64,000 nt of DNA from Cohnella fermenti. GTDB taxonomy: Bacteria; Bacillota; Bacilli; Paenibacillales; Paenibacillaceae. Shown one piece after another: positions 35,677 through 44,499 of this stretch; positions within the stretch are counted from its first letter, which is position 1; every line of letters starts with the position of its first letter. The translations under genes and the position numbers were made by a program. The stretch covers positions 124,001 through 188,000 of the forward strand of contig NZ_SSOB01000008.1 in NCBI RefSeq assembly GCF_004801405.1, read 5' to 3'. The notes beneath the pieces are model-generated. The model had not been told where the DNA came from, searched no databases, and saw nothing but the letters and a program-made list of their open reading frames with translations.

Positions 35677-36429
35677 TCAGGCCTTCTTGTTAAGTTCCGC
35701 TTCGAAGTAGCCGCGCAGCTCGTCCAGCTTCTTGGCGTTGTCCATGTCCACCTTGCCGGTCAGGAACTTCTCCGCCAGAAGAGCCCAGGTCGGCTCCTGC
35801 TTCTGCGAGCGGATCGTGCGGATGGCGTTCTTCACGAGCCGCCGTTCCTTCGCGTTCGAATAAGTATCCTTGAACCGCTGCTTCAGGCTCAGGTCAAGCC
35901 CGGCGAACACGGCGCGGAACACCTCGGCCGTCATGCGGGCGTCGTCGAGCGCGCGGTGGGCGGAGCCGGAAGCGTCGATCGCCAGCTCGGCGAGAGCGGC
36001 TTCGACGCTGACGTCGTTGGTCAGCCCCTTGCAGCGAAGGTAGCCCTTGAGCAGATCGAAGTAGTCGGTGCCCATCCAGTAGGCATCGTCCAGCTTGTGC
36101 ATCCTCGTGTCGAAGACGATGCGCTTCATGTCCTCGCCGCCCCAGGTGAGCAGCAGGAAGTTCTCGCTCGGGCCAAGCCAGGCGCGGAACCGCTCGCTGA
36201 CCGCCACGAAGCCGTCCGCCGAATCGATCTCCTCTTGCTGAATCCCCGTCTTCTTCTTCAGGAAGCTGTTGAGCTTGGAGAAGTAGACGGGCTTGATCAT
36301 CGAAGAGAATTCGCCGACCGGCGCAAGCGACGAGTCGAGGCGGACGGCGCCGATCTCGATGACCTCCATCGGGAGCTCGCTGGCGAACTTGCGCCCGTTG
36401 AATTCGATATCCAGAACGATATAGTCCAA
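35677..36429 (-). CDS. DEDDh 3'-5' exonuclease
   Basis: The start is taken as the TTG at 36429 because CGGAGG lies 8 nt upstream; the ATG at 36462 has no such site. The protein has 250 residues. Exo I is VLDIEFNG (acidic D and E), Exo II lies near LLTWGGEDMKR, and Exo III is HRALDDARMTA, the H-x4-D form of DEDDh nucleases. Relatives include KapD and RNase T/DnaQ-like enzymes. The substrate, RNA or DNA, is unclear. Tight spacing to exoA suggests a nucleic-acid repair or turnover role. Confidence 0.82.
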   Translation of the reverse strand: MDYIVLDIEFNGRKFASELPMEVIEIGAVRLDSSLAPVGEFSSMIKPVYFSKLNSFLKKKTGIQQEEIDSADGFVAVSERFRAWLGPSENFLLLTWGGEDMKRIVFDTRMHKLDDAYWMGTDYFDLLKGYLRCKGLTNDVSVEAALAELAIDASGSAHRALDDARMTAEVFRAVFAGLDLSLKQRFKDTYSNAKERRLVKNAIRTIRSQKQEPTWALLAEKFLTGKVDMDNAKKLDELRGYFEAELNKKA

Positions 36430-36694
36430 TTGCGTAACCTCCGAATCGCGTCCTGCCTCCATTGTAGCAAATTCGCGGGGCGCAAGGATAGCGGGGAGGA
36501 TGCGGATGATGCGAACGGTTGCCGAGAGGGGGCTGCGGAGAGGTCCCGAGGAGAGGTGCCGAGGGGGGCGGAAGGGGATGCACAACTTATACTCCATATC
36601 CGATAGGCTCGTGCGGTCTATCCGTGCGGTCTTCCCGGATGTTCCCCTTCTCCACACACCGCACCCCCGTCCCTCCCTGATCCGGCGATTCCTG
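36430..36694. other. Intergenic stretch right of the exonuclease gene
   Basis: Contains the exonuclease promoter region on the minus strand. No other gene or clear motif was seen. Confidence 0.4.
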
Positions 36695-36880
36695 CGATTT
36701 TTATGTGGTTTTTCACATTCGGCGGCTCGGATTTTGGGTGGATCGAGGCGTTTTATATGATTTTTGACATACATCCGGCATTTCGGGACGGAATTGCGGC
36801 TATGTATGTGGTTTTTCGCATTCGTTGGACCTCGAAGCCCCTTTTAGCTCCGGACGTATGCGGTTTTTCGCATAAAATCG
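36695..36880. repeat. Four-hairpin dispersed module, copy 3 (inverted)
   Basis: Units start at 36703, 36755, 36806 and 36858 (52, 51, 52 bp). The hairpins read ATGTGGTTTTTCACAT and variants, the reverse complement of the other copies, and the unit order is reversed, so the whole module is inverted. Confidence 0.87.
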
Positions 36881-36960
36881 CCCCAGAGACCGGTCATGGA
36901 ACGGCACCAACGCGAATTGTCGCCTAAATTCCGGTGCCCGAAGAGAAAGCCGGCGCTCTG

Positions 36961-38229
36961 TCAGAGCACCGGCTCCACGATGTCGAGGAACAGCACGAGG
37001 CGTCTGCCGACCGGGATGGACAAGGTGCGAATCCATCTTCGGGTGTTCAGATCGGCGTATTGCGGGGACAGCTTGGAGTCCGTTCTTCCTTCGATCTGCG
37101 ACAGATGCGGGATGAAGTACGGCCGCCAGCTCCAGTCCGACCCCCGGTATTCGCTCTCGATGTGCCAGCTTCCGTCGGGATTGCGCACGTGATTCGAGGA
37201 GATCTGGGTTCCGTTGTCCAGGCACAGATACACCCGGAGGCAGAACGAGTCGAGATAGGGCACCCACCTCTGCAGAATGCAATCGGCTTCATCCGATGCC
37301 GCGGTGCCTTCCTCTTCCGCCTGGAAGCGGTGCTCCTCGGCCTCCAGCTCCTGATGGACGGCGTTCGAATGCATCGAGCGGAACAGCTCGGCCGCGCGCC
37401 TGACCCAATAGTGCTCGGTCCGGTGCAGAAGCTGCCGATGCTCCTCCAGCTCCTCTTCGATCAGGCGGGCGAACTCGTCCCCCTTCCGGAAGTCCGGCTC
37501 CGCCGGGGAGAACAGGTACCCTTGCACATAGCGGGCGCCGATCTGAATCGCCCTCCGCAGATCCTGCCGGGTCTCCACCCCCTCGACAAGCAAGGAGGCG
37601 CCGATCTGCTCGGCCAAGGTCGAGAAGGAACGCAGAACCCCCAGATAGCCGTCATGGCTCGCGCTTCGCTTCATCAGATGGATGTCCACCTTGAGCAGGT
37701 GGGGGCGAAGCTGCGCGATGCGGTCGTAGCTGCTGAAGTCGGAGCCGACGTCGTCGATCGCGATGCGGCAGCCTTGCTTCCGATAGATGTCGATGATCTC
37801 GCCCAGTTCCAGGAAGGAGCCGCGGAATTCCTCCTCGGTAATCTCGATGCATACCCGGCTCGGGTCGATGCCGTACCGGTCGAGAAGCTGAAGCGTGTGA
37901 AGCTCCCCCGTCAGCTTATAATGCCGATAGATCCACGAGGGCTTCAGGTTCAGGAAGATCGACGGAGGCTCCGGAAAGGTGCCGGCCTTGGCGATCGCCT
38001 TCTCCCGGAGCAGGCGGTCGATCCGGATCTGCTCGGAGACGTCGACGCGCGAATCGGTGAAGAAGGGGCCGAGGCTCTTGACGCCGCCGTTCTCGTCGAC
38101 CTGCCGGCCGAGCACCTCGTAGCCGACGATTCGTCTCGTATCCAGGGCCAATATGGGCTGATAATATGCCGCGATCTGCTCTTCCGGTGGAGAGAGGGGC
38201 ACCGTGCGTGCGGATGCTTGTTCAGTCAT
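36961..38229 (-). CDS. ykuI: EAL-domain protein with YkuI C-terminal domain
   Basis: From the ATG at 38229 the product has 422 residues. Residues 15-260 form an EAL domain. The usual catalytic positions are present: E in YEVLGR, N in FLNLKPS, E in IEITEEEF, DD in AIDDVGSDFSS, K in LLKVDIHL, E in VEGVET and Q in YVQGYLFS, although the motif reads EVL rather than EAL. Residues 270-420 match the PAS-like YkuI C-terminal domain. It binds or hydrolyses cyclic di-GMP. It is a single-gene unit. Confidence 0.87.
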   Translation of the reverse strand: MTEQASARTVPLSPPEEQIAAYYQPILALDTRRIVGYEVLGRQVDENGGVKSLGPFFTDSRVDVSEQIRIDRLLREKAIAKAGTFPEPPSIFLNLKPSWIYRHYKLTGELHTLQLLDRYGIDPSRVCIEITEEEFRGSFLELGEIIDIYRKQGCRIAIDDVGSDFSSYDRIAQLRPHLLKVDIHLMKRSASHDGYLGVLRSFSTLAEQIGASLLVEGVETRQDLRRAIQIGARYVQGYLFSPAEPDFRKGDEFARLIEEELEEHRQLLHRTEHYWVRRAAELFRSMHSNAVHQELEAEEHRFQAEEEGTAASDEADCILQRWVPYLDSFCLRVYLCLDNGTQISSNHVRNPDGSWHIESEYRGSDWSWRPYFIPHLSQIEGRTDSKLSPQYADLNTRRWIRTLSIPVGRRLVLFLDIVEPVL

Positions 38230-38482
38230 GAGGCTGTATCCCCCTAGGCTTCGGACAGCTAATCTTGTTGTTGATATTGTAAAGGAAGTTGACGTGAATG
38301 AATAGTAGATTTCGACGAATATTGCTAAAATACTCCAAACATTCGACAAGCAGCACCGAGAATTCCGAAAATACAGCCGAAGCGAATGGGATACGTGTTG
38401 TCTCCGTGCGGTTTTGTCCGGGGGCGGATGGTCTCTGTCATCATATCTCACAAGAGATTCGCGGAAGGGGCAGGCAAGGAAG
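38230..38482. other. Intergenic region between ykuI and sbnB
   Basis: AT-richer DNA holding the ykuI promoter on the minus strand. No terminator for the sbn operon and no gene were recognised. Confidence 0.4.
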
Positions 38483-39463
38483 CTACGGCAGCCGGGAACC
38501 GATGCCGAGGCGAATCGCCTGCCGGACATAGGAGGCCGCGACGGCGATATCGAACGCCGCCATGCCCATCGGGTTGAAGAAGATCGGCTCCTCGGGCGGG
38601 ATCGCTGCGAGCGCATTGTCCCAGATCGCCTGCCGGAGCGTCAGCACATCCGCCTCTTCAAGCCCGCAGCTTCGATGCAGCATCTCGATGTCGGTGTTCT
38701 CCCGGCATACCTCAAGCCAATCGTCGACGACGACCGCGCTCAAGCGATCGACGGATTCCGGCCGGTAGTCTCTCAGGCTGACGTTCAGAAGCAGCATGCC
38801 GGGGCGGGGAGGGCGGTCGATGTATCGTTCGGGAGAGGTGGTGCAGGTCAGGAACACGTCCGAACGCTCATAGACCTCCTGCCAGGAGGAACAGACCCGG
38901 ACCCGCCGCCGGAGCTCCTTCGGCAGCGACGCCGCCGCAATGCCGCGCACGTCGAAGGCGCGGAGCTCGGCGATTCTGTCGCCATAGGCGGAGTGGAGCA
39001 TCGCCAAGTGCATCCGTCCGATCGGGCCCATGCCGACGATGCCGATGCGCAACCCCGCGGACGGCTCGGCGCTTCCCGGGCGGCTCTCCAGATATGCGCC
39101 CAGCATCGCCCCGCTGACGGCGGCCGTGCGGATGGCGCTCAGCTTGCCGCTGCGGAGGAAGGCGATCGGCTCCCCGGTGTGCGTATCGTTGAGGATCAGG
39201 GTGTTGTGCGCGCGGGGGAGGCCTCTCTCCAGATTGCCGGGGAAGCTGGCGATCCACTTGATTCCGCTCGCCTCCACCTCTCCGCCGACGAACGCGGGCA
39301 TCGCGATGATCCGGTTGCGCGGATCGCGATACCGGAGATAAGGCTTCAAGGGCTGCACGAGCTCAGCGGTGCCCTGCAGCCGCAGGACGTTCCGGACGAG
39401 GTGCATGAGCTCCGGCCAAGGGGTTCCGATGCGGGTGATATGACGGTCGTTCAAGTAGATCAC
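38483..39463 (-). CDS. sbnB: 2,3-diaminopropionate biosynthesis protein SbnB (ornithine cyclodeaminase-like)
   Basis: The GTG at 39463 overlaps the sbnA stop as GTGA and has GGAGAC 8 nt upstream; the longer open frame runs into sbnA and is not used. The product has 326 residues of the ornithine cyclodeaminase/mu-crystallin family, with the Rossmann motif RIGIVGMGPIGRMHLAM. SbnB oxidises the SbnA product with NAD to release L-2,3-diaminopropionate and 2-oxoglutarate. It follows the ligase gene and sbnA in one operon. No siderophore synthetases are nearby. Confidence 0.87.
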   Translation of the reverse strand: MIYLNDRHITRIGTPWPELMHLVRNVLRLQGTAELVQPLKPYLRYRDPRNRIIAMPAFVGGEVEASGIKWIASFPGNLERGLPRAHNTLILNDTHTGEPIAFLRSGKLSAIRTAAVSGAMLGAYLESRPGSAEPSAGLRIGIVGMGPIGRMHLAMLHSAYGDRIAELRAFDVRGIAAASLPKELRRRVRVCSSWQEVYERSDVFLTCTTSPERYIDRPPRPGMLLLNVSLRDYRPESVDRLSAVVVDDWLEVCRENTDIEMLHRSCGLEEADVLTLRQAIWDNALAAIPPEEPIFFNPMGMAAFDIAVAASYVRQAIRLGIGSRLP

Positions 39464-40440
39464 GGCGATCTGTCTCCCTCCGTCTTCGGGGAGAGCCCGG
39501 CGACCCATTCGTCGTTGTAGACCGTGTCCCAATAGCGGTCGCCGCGGTCCACGAGAATGGCCGCGCAGACGGAGCCCGCCGGGATATCCGCTTGCATCCG
39601 GCGGATCGCTGCGAGCACTCCGCCGGAGGAGGCGCCGGCGAGGATCGATTCCGTCCTCAGCAGGTCGCGGCAGCCGCGGACGCAATCGGGATCGTCCACG
39701 TAGACGACCCGATCGATGAGCTCGCTGCGCAATTGCTGCGGCACGATGGCCGCTCCGAGGCCGGGCAACCGTCTAACGGCCCGTCCCTCCCCGCCGAAGA
39801 TTGCGCTGCCCGCGGCGTCGACGGCGACGACCCGCGTCGGCAGTCCGTCGTCGCGCACCCGCTCGGAGCAGCCGCGGATCGTGCCGCAGGTGCTTACTCC
39901 GCAGAACAAATAATCGATGCGGCCGAGCGCATCCCGCAGCTCGGGCATCGTCGTCTCGTAATGGGCAAGGTAATTGTCCGGGTTGCCGTATTGATTCGTC
40001 CAATAGCTGTCCGGGATCTCGGCGAGAAGCCGCTTCACCCGCCGGATGCGGGCCGGCAAGTATTCGCCGGTGTCCGGGTCCGGCTTGTCGATCCACTCGA
40101 TTCTCGCCCCCAGGCTGCGGATCAGTCGGAGGTGGTAGGCCGTCGTGCGGGCATCCAGCACGCAGATGAACGGCAGGCCGAGGTATCCGCAGATCTGGGC
40201 CAGGCTTACCGCGAGATTGCCGGAGCTGGACTCGATGACGGTCGTCTGCGGCCCGATCTCGCCGCGTTTGATCGCCTGCCGCACCATGTGGAGAGCCGGC
40301 CGATCCTTGGCGCTGCCTCCCGGATTCATCAGCTCAAGCTTCGCGTATACCCGGAAGGGAGCATCCTCGAACATTCTCTTCAGGGGGACGAGCGGGGTTC
40401 GGCCTATCGTTGCGAGCACGCCTTCGTTCGGTTCCAACAT
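39460..40440 (-). CDS. sbnA: 2,3-diaminopropionate biosynthesis protein SbnA (PLP enzyme)
   Basis: The protein has 326 residues, as in S. aureus SbnA, of the cysteine synthase fold. The PLP lysine is in GGSAKDRPALHM and the phosphate loop in ESSSGNLAVSLAQ. SbnA joins O-phosphoserine and glutamate to give N-(1-amino-1-carboxy-2-ethyl)glutamate. AAGGGG lies 6 nt before the ATG. It starts 10 nt after the ligase gene and overlaps sbnB by 4 nt. Confidence 0.88.
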   Translation of the reverse strand: MLEPNEGVLATIGRTPLVPLKRMFEDAPFRVYAKLELMNPGGSAKDRPALHMVRQAIKRGEIGPQTTVIESSSGNLAVSLAQICGYLGLPFICVLDARTTAYHLRLIRSLGARIEWIDKPDPDTGEYLPARIRRVKRLLAEIPDSYWTNQYGNPDNYLAHYETTMPELRDALGRIDYLFCGVSTCGTIRGCSERVRDDGLPTRVVAVDAAGSAIFGGEGRAVRRLPGLGAAIVPQQLRSELIDRVVYVDDPDCVRGCRDLLRTESILAGASSGGVLAAIRRMQADIPAGSVCAAILVDRGDRYWDTVYNDEWVAGLSPKTEGDRSP

Positions 40441-40450
40441 TCACGCCCCT

Positions 40451-41683
40451 TCAACTGTAATAGATCTTCTTGTGCTTAATGGAGCTCTCCTCCGCAAGGC
40501 TGTCTTCGTCCAGCGCAAGCACCTGCAGCTCTTCCAGCAGGCCCCCCTCGACCATTCGTCCGATCTCGGGAATTCGCTCCCGCAGGTCCGCGCCGATGGC
40601 GGCAAGCTTCTCCGCCCCGATCCCGCCGCCCACATGCACCCGCAGCTTGCCGCCGGCAACCTCGATCCGGACGATGGCCTGGCCGGCATGTCGGTAAACG
40701 ACGTCCTCGATGTCGTAGACGCTGATCTTCTCCCCGTGCTTCAGCTCCGGTCCGATTCTTCGGACCAGCGCCTGGAAGCTCTGGCGCAGAGCTCCGTCCA
40801 CCCGGATGGGCCGCAGGTCCCTTACGACGTCGTAGGTCACGTAACGCACAGCCGGGAACGTCTCGCGAACCGACGAGGTAAGCGTCAGGATCGATTCGTC
40901 GTCTGCCAGCGAAGCCGGCTCGCCGCGCGCCGGCATCGGGATCGTGCGCAGCCCTTCGGCCCCGAGCCCCTCTGCGATCACATATCTTCCGTGTTCGTGC
41001 GAGTAGGATGCGATCGTTCCGATCTCGATGGAGCCGTAGGTGTCCATCACGTCCGTCTCCCGGATGCCGAGCCGCTCCGCCGCTCCGGCGATCCAGGCCG
41101 GGGCGGCGGCTTCTCCGACAAGGATGACCTTGCGTATGCGGAAGCGCAGCGGGTCGTCGGCCGCCCGCAGCAGGTTGTCGAGGATCGAAGGCATCGTATA
41201 GAGAACGTTCGGGCGCAGCTTCTCCAGCCTCTCTAGATGCTTCTCCACCGGAAGGCGGAACGAGATCGACTCGGCCTGCAGCCCGATTCTGGCGAAGATG
41301 CCGGCCGCCGTATCGGCCGCATGGCCGGTGCCCATGTCGGACAACGCGCTGCGCACGCCCGTTCCCGCGAGGAACCATGCGAACATCCGACTCTTGATCT
41401 CGGCATAGGCTCGCTCGTCATTTTCGGAATAATAGATGGCCTTGCGCAGACCGGAGCTCGTTCCGGATGTCCGGTAGCAGCGCAGGTCCGGCCTTCGGCC
41501 CAGTGGCTGGTTCGGGGTGTAATAATGCTTCTCCAGCCGCTCGGAGGTCATCAGAGGCAGCTCGGCCAGCGGAACGTCTTCGTCCCGCGCGCGCAAGCAC
41601 CCCTGCTCCCGGAGCGCCGACTCGTACCAGGGGAACTCCCGAAGCGTCTGCCGGATGATACGTCTAAGCTCGCTTGCTTCCAA
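40451..41683 (-). CDS. AMP-dependent ligase, phenylacetate-CoA ligase (PaaK) family
   Basis: The TTG at 41683 is chosen since GGAGGGG lies 9 nt upstream; TTG at 41692 touches that site. The product has 410 residues. Adenylation motifs include YRTSGTSSGLRKA (phosphate loop), ILVGEAAAPAW, DTYGSIEIG and RYVTYDVVRDL, and the C-terminal domain ends in a lysine-rich tail. The family activates a carboxylate with ATP and passes it to CoA or another acceptor. As first gene of an operon with sbnA-sbnB it may activate a partner acid for, or act on, diaminopropionate. The substrate is unknown and no carrier protein is seen. Confidence 0.8.
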   Translation of the reverse strand: MEASELRRIIRQTLREFPWYESALREQGCLRARDEDVPLAELPLMTSERLEKHYYTPNQPLGRRPDLRCYRTSGTSSGLRKAIYYSENDERAYAEIKSRMFAWFLAGTGVRSALSDMGTGHAADTAAGIFARIGLQAESISFRLPVEKHLERLEKLRPNVLYTMPSILDNLLRAADDPLRFRIRKVILVGEAAAPAWIAGAAERLGIRETDVMDTYGSIEIGTIASYSHEHGRYVIAEGLGAEGLRTIPMPARGEPASLADDESILTLTSSVRETFPAVRYVTYDVVRDLRPIRVDGALRQSFQALVRRIGPELKHGEKISVYDIEDVVYRHAGQAIVRIEVAGGKLRVHVGGGIGAEKLAAIGADLRERIPEIGRMVEGGLLEELQVLALDEDSLAEESSIKHKKIYYS

Positions 41684-41852
41684 CTTCGCCAACCCCTCCG
41701 CCGTCTCCGTATTCGTTCAAGCCTTCTACATTTTATGAGCCTAATCCGTAATGGTTCTGGGTCCGACTGGGTGCTTGCCCTTGCGAGTCGTGAGATTCGC
41801 CATATGGTATGGATACGCATGCGAAAAAAAAGGCTGCAGAGGAGAGGGAGCA

Positions 41853-42632
41853 GTGGGCGGACAACGGGATGTGCGGAGCAAGTGGGGGAAGACGAGGGTG
41901 ATTCTGCGTTCGCGGCAGCTCGCCTCGCACGTGCCGGAGACGAGGCCGATGAATCGCGCGTCCCTTAAGGCGATGCTGGGCAAGTACGGCATGGTGTACG
42001 TGAAGCCGGATATCGGAGCCCGCGGCATCGGCGTCATGAAGGTGGCGAAGGGGAAGCGGGGGTATATGGTCCACTACGGCACCGTTCGGAAAAGACTGCC
42101 TTCGTTCAACGCCGCTTGCAAGTGGATCAAGGGACATCGGAGGAAGCGGAACTATCTGGTGCAGCGGGGGATCGTTATGGTCCGTCTCGGCGGCCGGCCG
42201 CTCGACTTCCGGGTGATGATCCAACGCAACGAGAGGAGAAGGTGGGAGGTGACCGGCACCTTGGCTCGGGTAGCTTCCCCGGGGAAGCCGGTGACGAACG
42301 GAAGCCAGGGCGGCACGATCTATCCGTCCAAGCGGATTCTGAACAAGGTGGCGGGCAGGGCCGCGGCGCCCGTTCTTCTGAATCGGTTCCGCACTCTCGC
42401 GAGGCGTTCGGCGGCTCGCTTGGCCATCCGCTATCCCGAGCTCAACGAGCTGGGACTGGACGTCGCCTTGGACACGAAGAGGAGATACTGGATTCTGGAG
42501 ATCAACACGGCGCCCGACGCGAAGCCGTTCGTGCTGCTCGACGACCGATCGGCCATCCGGCGAATCGTCAAGCTGGGCAGGCGTTACGGGCGCATCTACG
42601 ACCTGACGATCCGGAAGGCGAAGAAAGGGTAG
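41853..42632 (+). CDS. YheC/YheD family ATP-grasp protein
   Basis: The GTG at 41853 is preferred over the longer frame because GAGAGGGAG lies just upstream. The protein has 259 residues of the YheC/YheD family, ATP-grasp-like, with YVKPDIGARGIGVMKV, the central YLVQRGI and DFRVMIQRN segments and EINTAPDAKP near the end. It is short compared with B. subtilis YheC/YheD, which carry an extra N-terminal domain. Those are coat-associated proteins of spores. No peptide or amino-acid substrate is known. Confidence 0.8.
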   Translation: MGGQRDVRSKWGKTRVILRSRQLASHVPETRPMNRASLKAMLGKYGMVYVKPDIGARGIGVMKVAKGKRGYMVHYGTVRKRLPSFNAACKWIKGHRRKRNYLVQRGIVMVRLGGRPLDFRVMIQRNERRRWEVTGTLARVASPGKPVTNGSQGGTIYPSKRILNKVAGRAAAPVLLNRFRTLARRSAARLAIRYPELNELGLDVALDTKRRYWILEINTAPDAKPFVLLDDRSAIRRIVKLGRRYGRIYDLTIRKAKKG

Positions 42633-42664
42633 CCGCGCTGACACCCGCGACGCCGAACGGAGCT

Positions 42665-42713
42665 GGAGCCGCTCCATAAGTCATCCCAATGGCGTGGGAC
42701 GGCTCCTTTTTTT
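42665..42713 (+). terminator. Terminator after the YheC/D gene
   Basis: GGAGCCG (42665-42671) pairs with CGGCTCC (42700-42706), followed by seven T. Confidence 0.88.
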
Positions 42714-42719
42714 GGCATC

Positions 42720-43125
42720 GTTGTCCCGTCTGGACCGCTCGCGAACCCTCCGCCGATCACCGAACACCGAACGCCGAATACCGAACGCCGAATATCGAGC
42801 ACATGCCTCCCGCCGACCACCGACCAACCACTAAAAGAACCGAACAACCAACGACTAACAACCAACAACCAACAACCAACCAATAACCAATCGATTAACA
42901 ACCATCAGCCGACTATCCGCCGATTATCCGCCCCCTGCCGACCACTAACCAACCACATGCCAATCGCCGACCATTAACCTGCAGATCACCTGCCCGCCAG
43001 CCACACTGATCACGGAACACTAATCACCAACCACCAACCACCGACCACCAATCACCAACCACCGACCACCCGCCGATTATCCGCCCATTCCGCCGACTAC
43101 CGACCATACACCAATCCCCCACCGA
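42720..43125. repeat. A/C-rich degenerate repeat tract (ACCGAACGCC, AACCAACA, ACCACCGA)
   Basis: The + strand is almost free of G and consists of drifting short repeats: CCGAACACCGAACGCCGAAT at about 42755, CAACCAACAACCAA near 42860 and ACCAACCACCGACCACC near 43030. It directly precedes a four-hairpin module, as at 18.9 kb. No gene is seen. Confidence 0.8.
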
Positions 43126-43139
43126 AGCCGCTGGCCCCC

Positions 43140-43325
43140 GATTTTATGTGAAAAATCACATTGGCACTGCCCGAAACCGGGTACTTTGGGCGATTATATG
43201 TGGAAAATAGCATAAAATGGGCGGATTTCTGGCCCGAGGTGCTGGATATATGCGAAAAATCGCATAAAATCGGCGGATGGAGGGGGTTCGGAGCGGGATG
43301 AGTGTGAAAAATCGCATAAAACCGC
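43140..43325. repeat. Four-hairpin dispersed module, copy 4
   Basis: Units start at 43146, 43198, 43250 and 43302, each 52 bp apart, with hairpins such as ATGTGAAAAATCACAT and GTGTGAAAAATCGCAT. Unit order and spacers match copies 1 and 2. Confidence 0.88.
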
Positions 43326-43491
43326 AACAGTTAATCGCAAAAGTCCGTGCACGGGAGGAAACAGGGGGAGCTGGAGAGGAGAGGGGGCGAGTGGAGGACG
43401 GAGGCTTTTTTCCCAAATGAATAAAAGTGTCTTGAACTTTCGCGGCCCCTATAGTATGTTGGTAATAACTGGACGGGAGGGGGTGAACGGG

Positions 43492-43701
43492 GTGGAGAAG
43501 ATGACGATGCAGATGATGATGGCGATGTGTATGGAAGAAATGATGTGCAAGATGAAGTGCATGCAGATGATGATGGATCAAATGAGCGAGATGGGCATGG
43601 ACGGCATGGACATGGACATGATGATGAATAAGATGCAGGAATGCGACGAGATGATGACCCGCATGATGGCGTCGATGCGAGACATGAAGGTATCCATGTA
43701 A
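43492..43701 (+). CDS. Small methionine-rich protein
   Basis: The GTG at 43492 has GGGAGGGG about 9 nt upstream. The product has 69 residues, of which 31 are methionine (45%) and four are cysteine (positions 13, 19, 23 and 51). Acidic residues are frequent and no signal peptide or aromatic residue is present, so it is likely cytoplasmic or spore-associated. Runs of Met with nearby Cys are known in Cu(I)-binding proteins, and a copper or redox buffering role is one guess. The longer open frame from 43417 has no ribosome binding site. A weak promoter (TTGAAC, 43432) may lie upstream. Confidence 0.7.
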   Translation: MEKMTMQMMMAMCMEEMMCKMKCMQMMMDQMSEMGMDGMDMDMMMNKMQECDEMMTRMMASMRDMKVSM

Positions 43702-43854
43702 GGCGGCTGGCGGGCCGGCGGACATGGCAGCGGCAGAGCCGACTTCGGCATGCCGGATTGAATACTTAACTTCCCCAATAAGTGCGCAGAGCGGATGACC
43801 GCATGCGGGCTTTTTTCGTTTGCTGCGAAGTTCCCCCGCGAGTTGCCGAACAAG

Positions 43855-44190
43855 CTACCGAATCAGCTCCCGGATCTGACGCGAGATGGAGACGCGCTGC
43901 TGCTTCAGCTCCAACACCGTTCGCTGCAACGTCTGCCGATGGATTGCGTTCCGGTCCGCCCGAATTCGGTCGTAGATCTCCAGCATGCGTCGGTTGACGG
44001 AATCGAATCGGCTCCAGAGCTCCTGCAAGGCAAGATGGTTAGACAGAAGGCGGATAGGCTCTTCCCGCTGGCTTAAGGCGCCGAGAAGCTCATCCTGCCA
44101 ATCCGAATCCCCGATCCGAACCGCGTAATTATAGAGATCGAGATGATCGTTCACCCAAGTGTCGGCGGCTTGATCGCGCTTGCTGGCCAT
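43855..44190 (-). CDS. Small helical protein of unknown function
   Basis: From the ATG at 44190 (AGGAGAG upstream) the protein has 111 residues. It is charged and probably all helical, with a likely coiled coil in the last 50 residues (RFDSVNRRMLEIYDRIRADR, then ELKQQRVSISRQIREL). The N-terminal part has aromatic residues in WVNDHLDLYNYAVRIG. No known domain was recognised. It stands alone, divergent from the yusV-like ATPase gene. Confidence 0.6.
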   Translation of the reverse strand: MASKRDQAADTWVNDHLDLYNYAVRIGDSDWQDELLGALSQREEPIRLLSNHLALQELWSRFDSVNRRMLEIYDRIRADRNAIHRQTLQRTVLELKQQRVSISRQIRELIR

Positions 44191-44499
44191 CGTCGGACTC
44201 TCCTGTCGGATTAATTTACCTAGTATTATACTCGGAAATATAAGAATAGCAAGGGGCAACCCGCGAATAGGAATTCAAATTTTCGGCCAGCGAATGATCG
44301 AATCGGCCAGCCAACAATCGAACTTCGGCGGAATTTTCGGCAATCGAAGGTTGACATATCCAATGAGAACAATTATCATTTTTACATATCGAGTTTACTG
44401 AGAAATATTTTCAATGTCCGGATGCTAAAGCACGTCACGCAACGCTATTTATAGATAAGAGCGGCCGCATTTCTATGCCGCTGCGCGAGGAGAGATCGC
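44191..44499. other. Intergenic region upstream of the siderophore ATPase
   Basis: It holds the divergent promoters and, at 44351-44379, the Fur-controlled promoter of the ATPase gene. The rest is AT-rich, with repeated CGGCCAGC near 44283 and 44307. No gene was seen. Confidence 0.5.
44351..44379 (+). promoter_or_regulatory. Promoter with Fur box for the siderophore ATPase gene
   Basis: TTGACA (44351-44356) and TATCAT (44374-44379) are 17 bp apart. TGAGAACAATTATCA at 44364-44378 matches 13 of 15 Fur positions and covers the -10 region. The leader to the start codon is about 115 nt. Confidence 0.88.
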
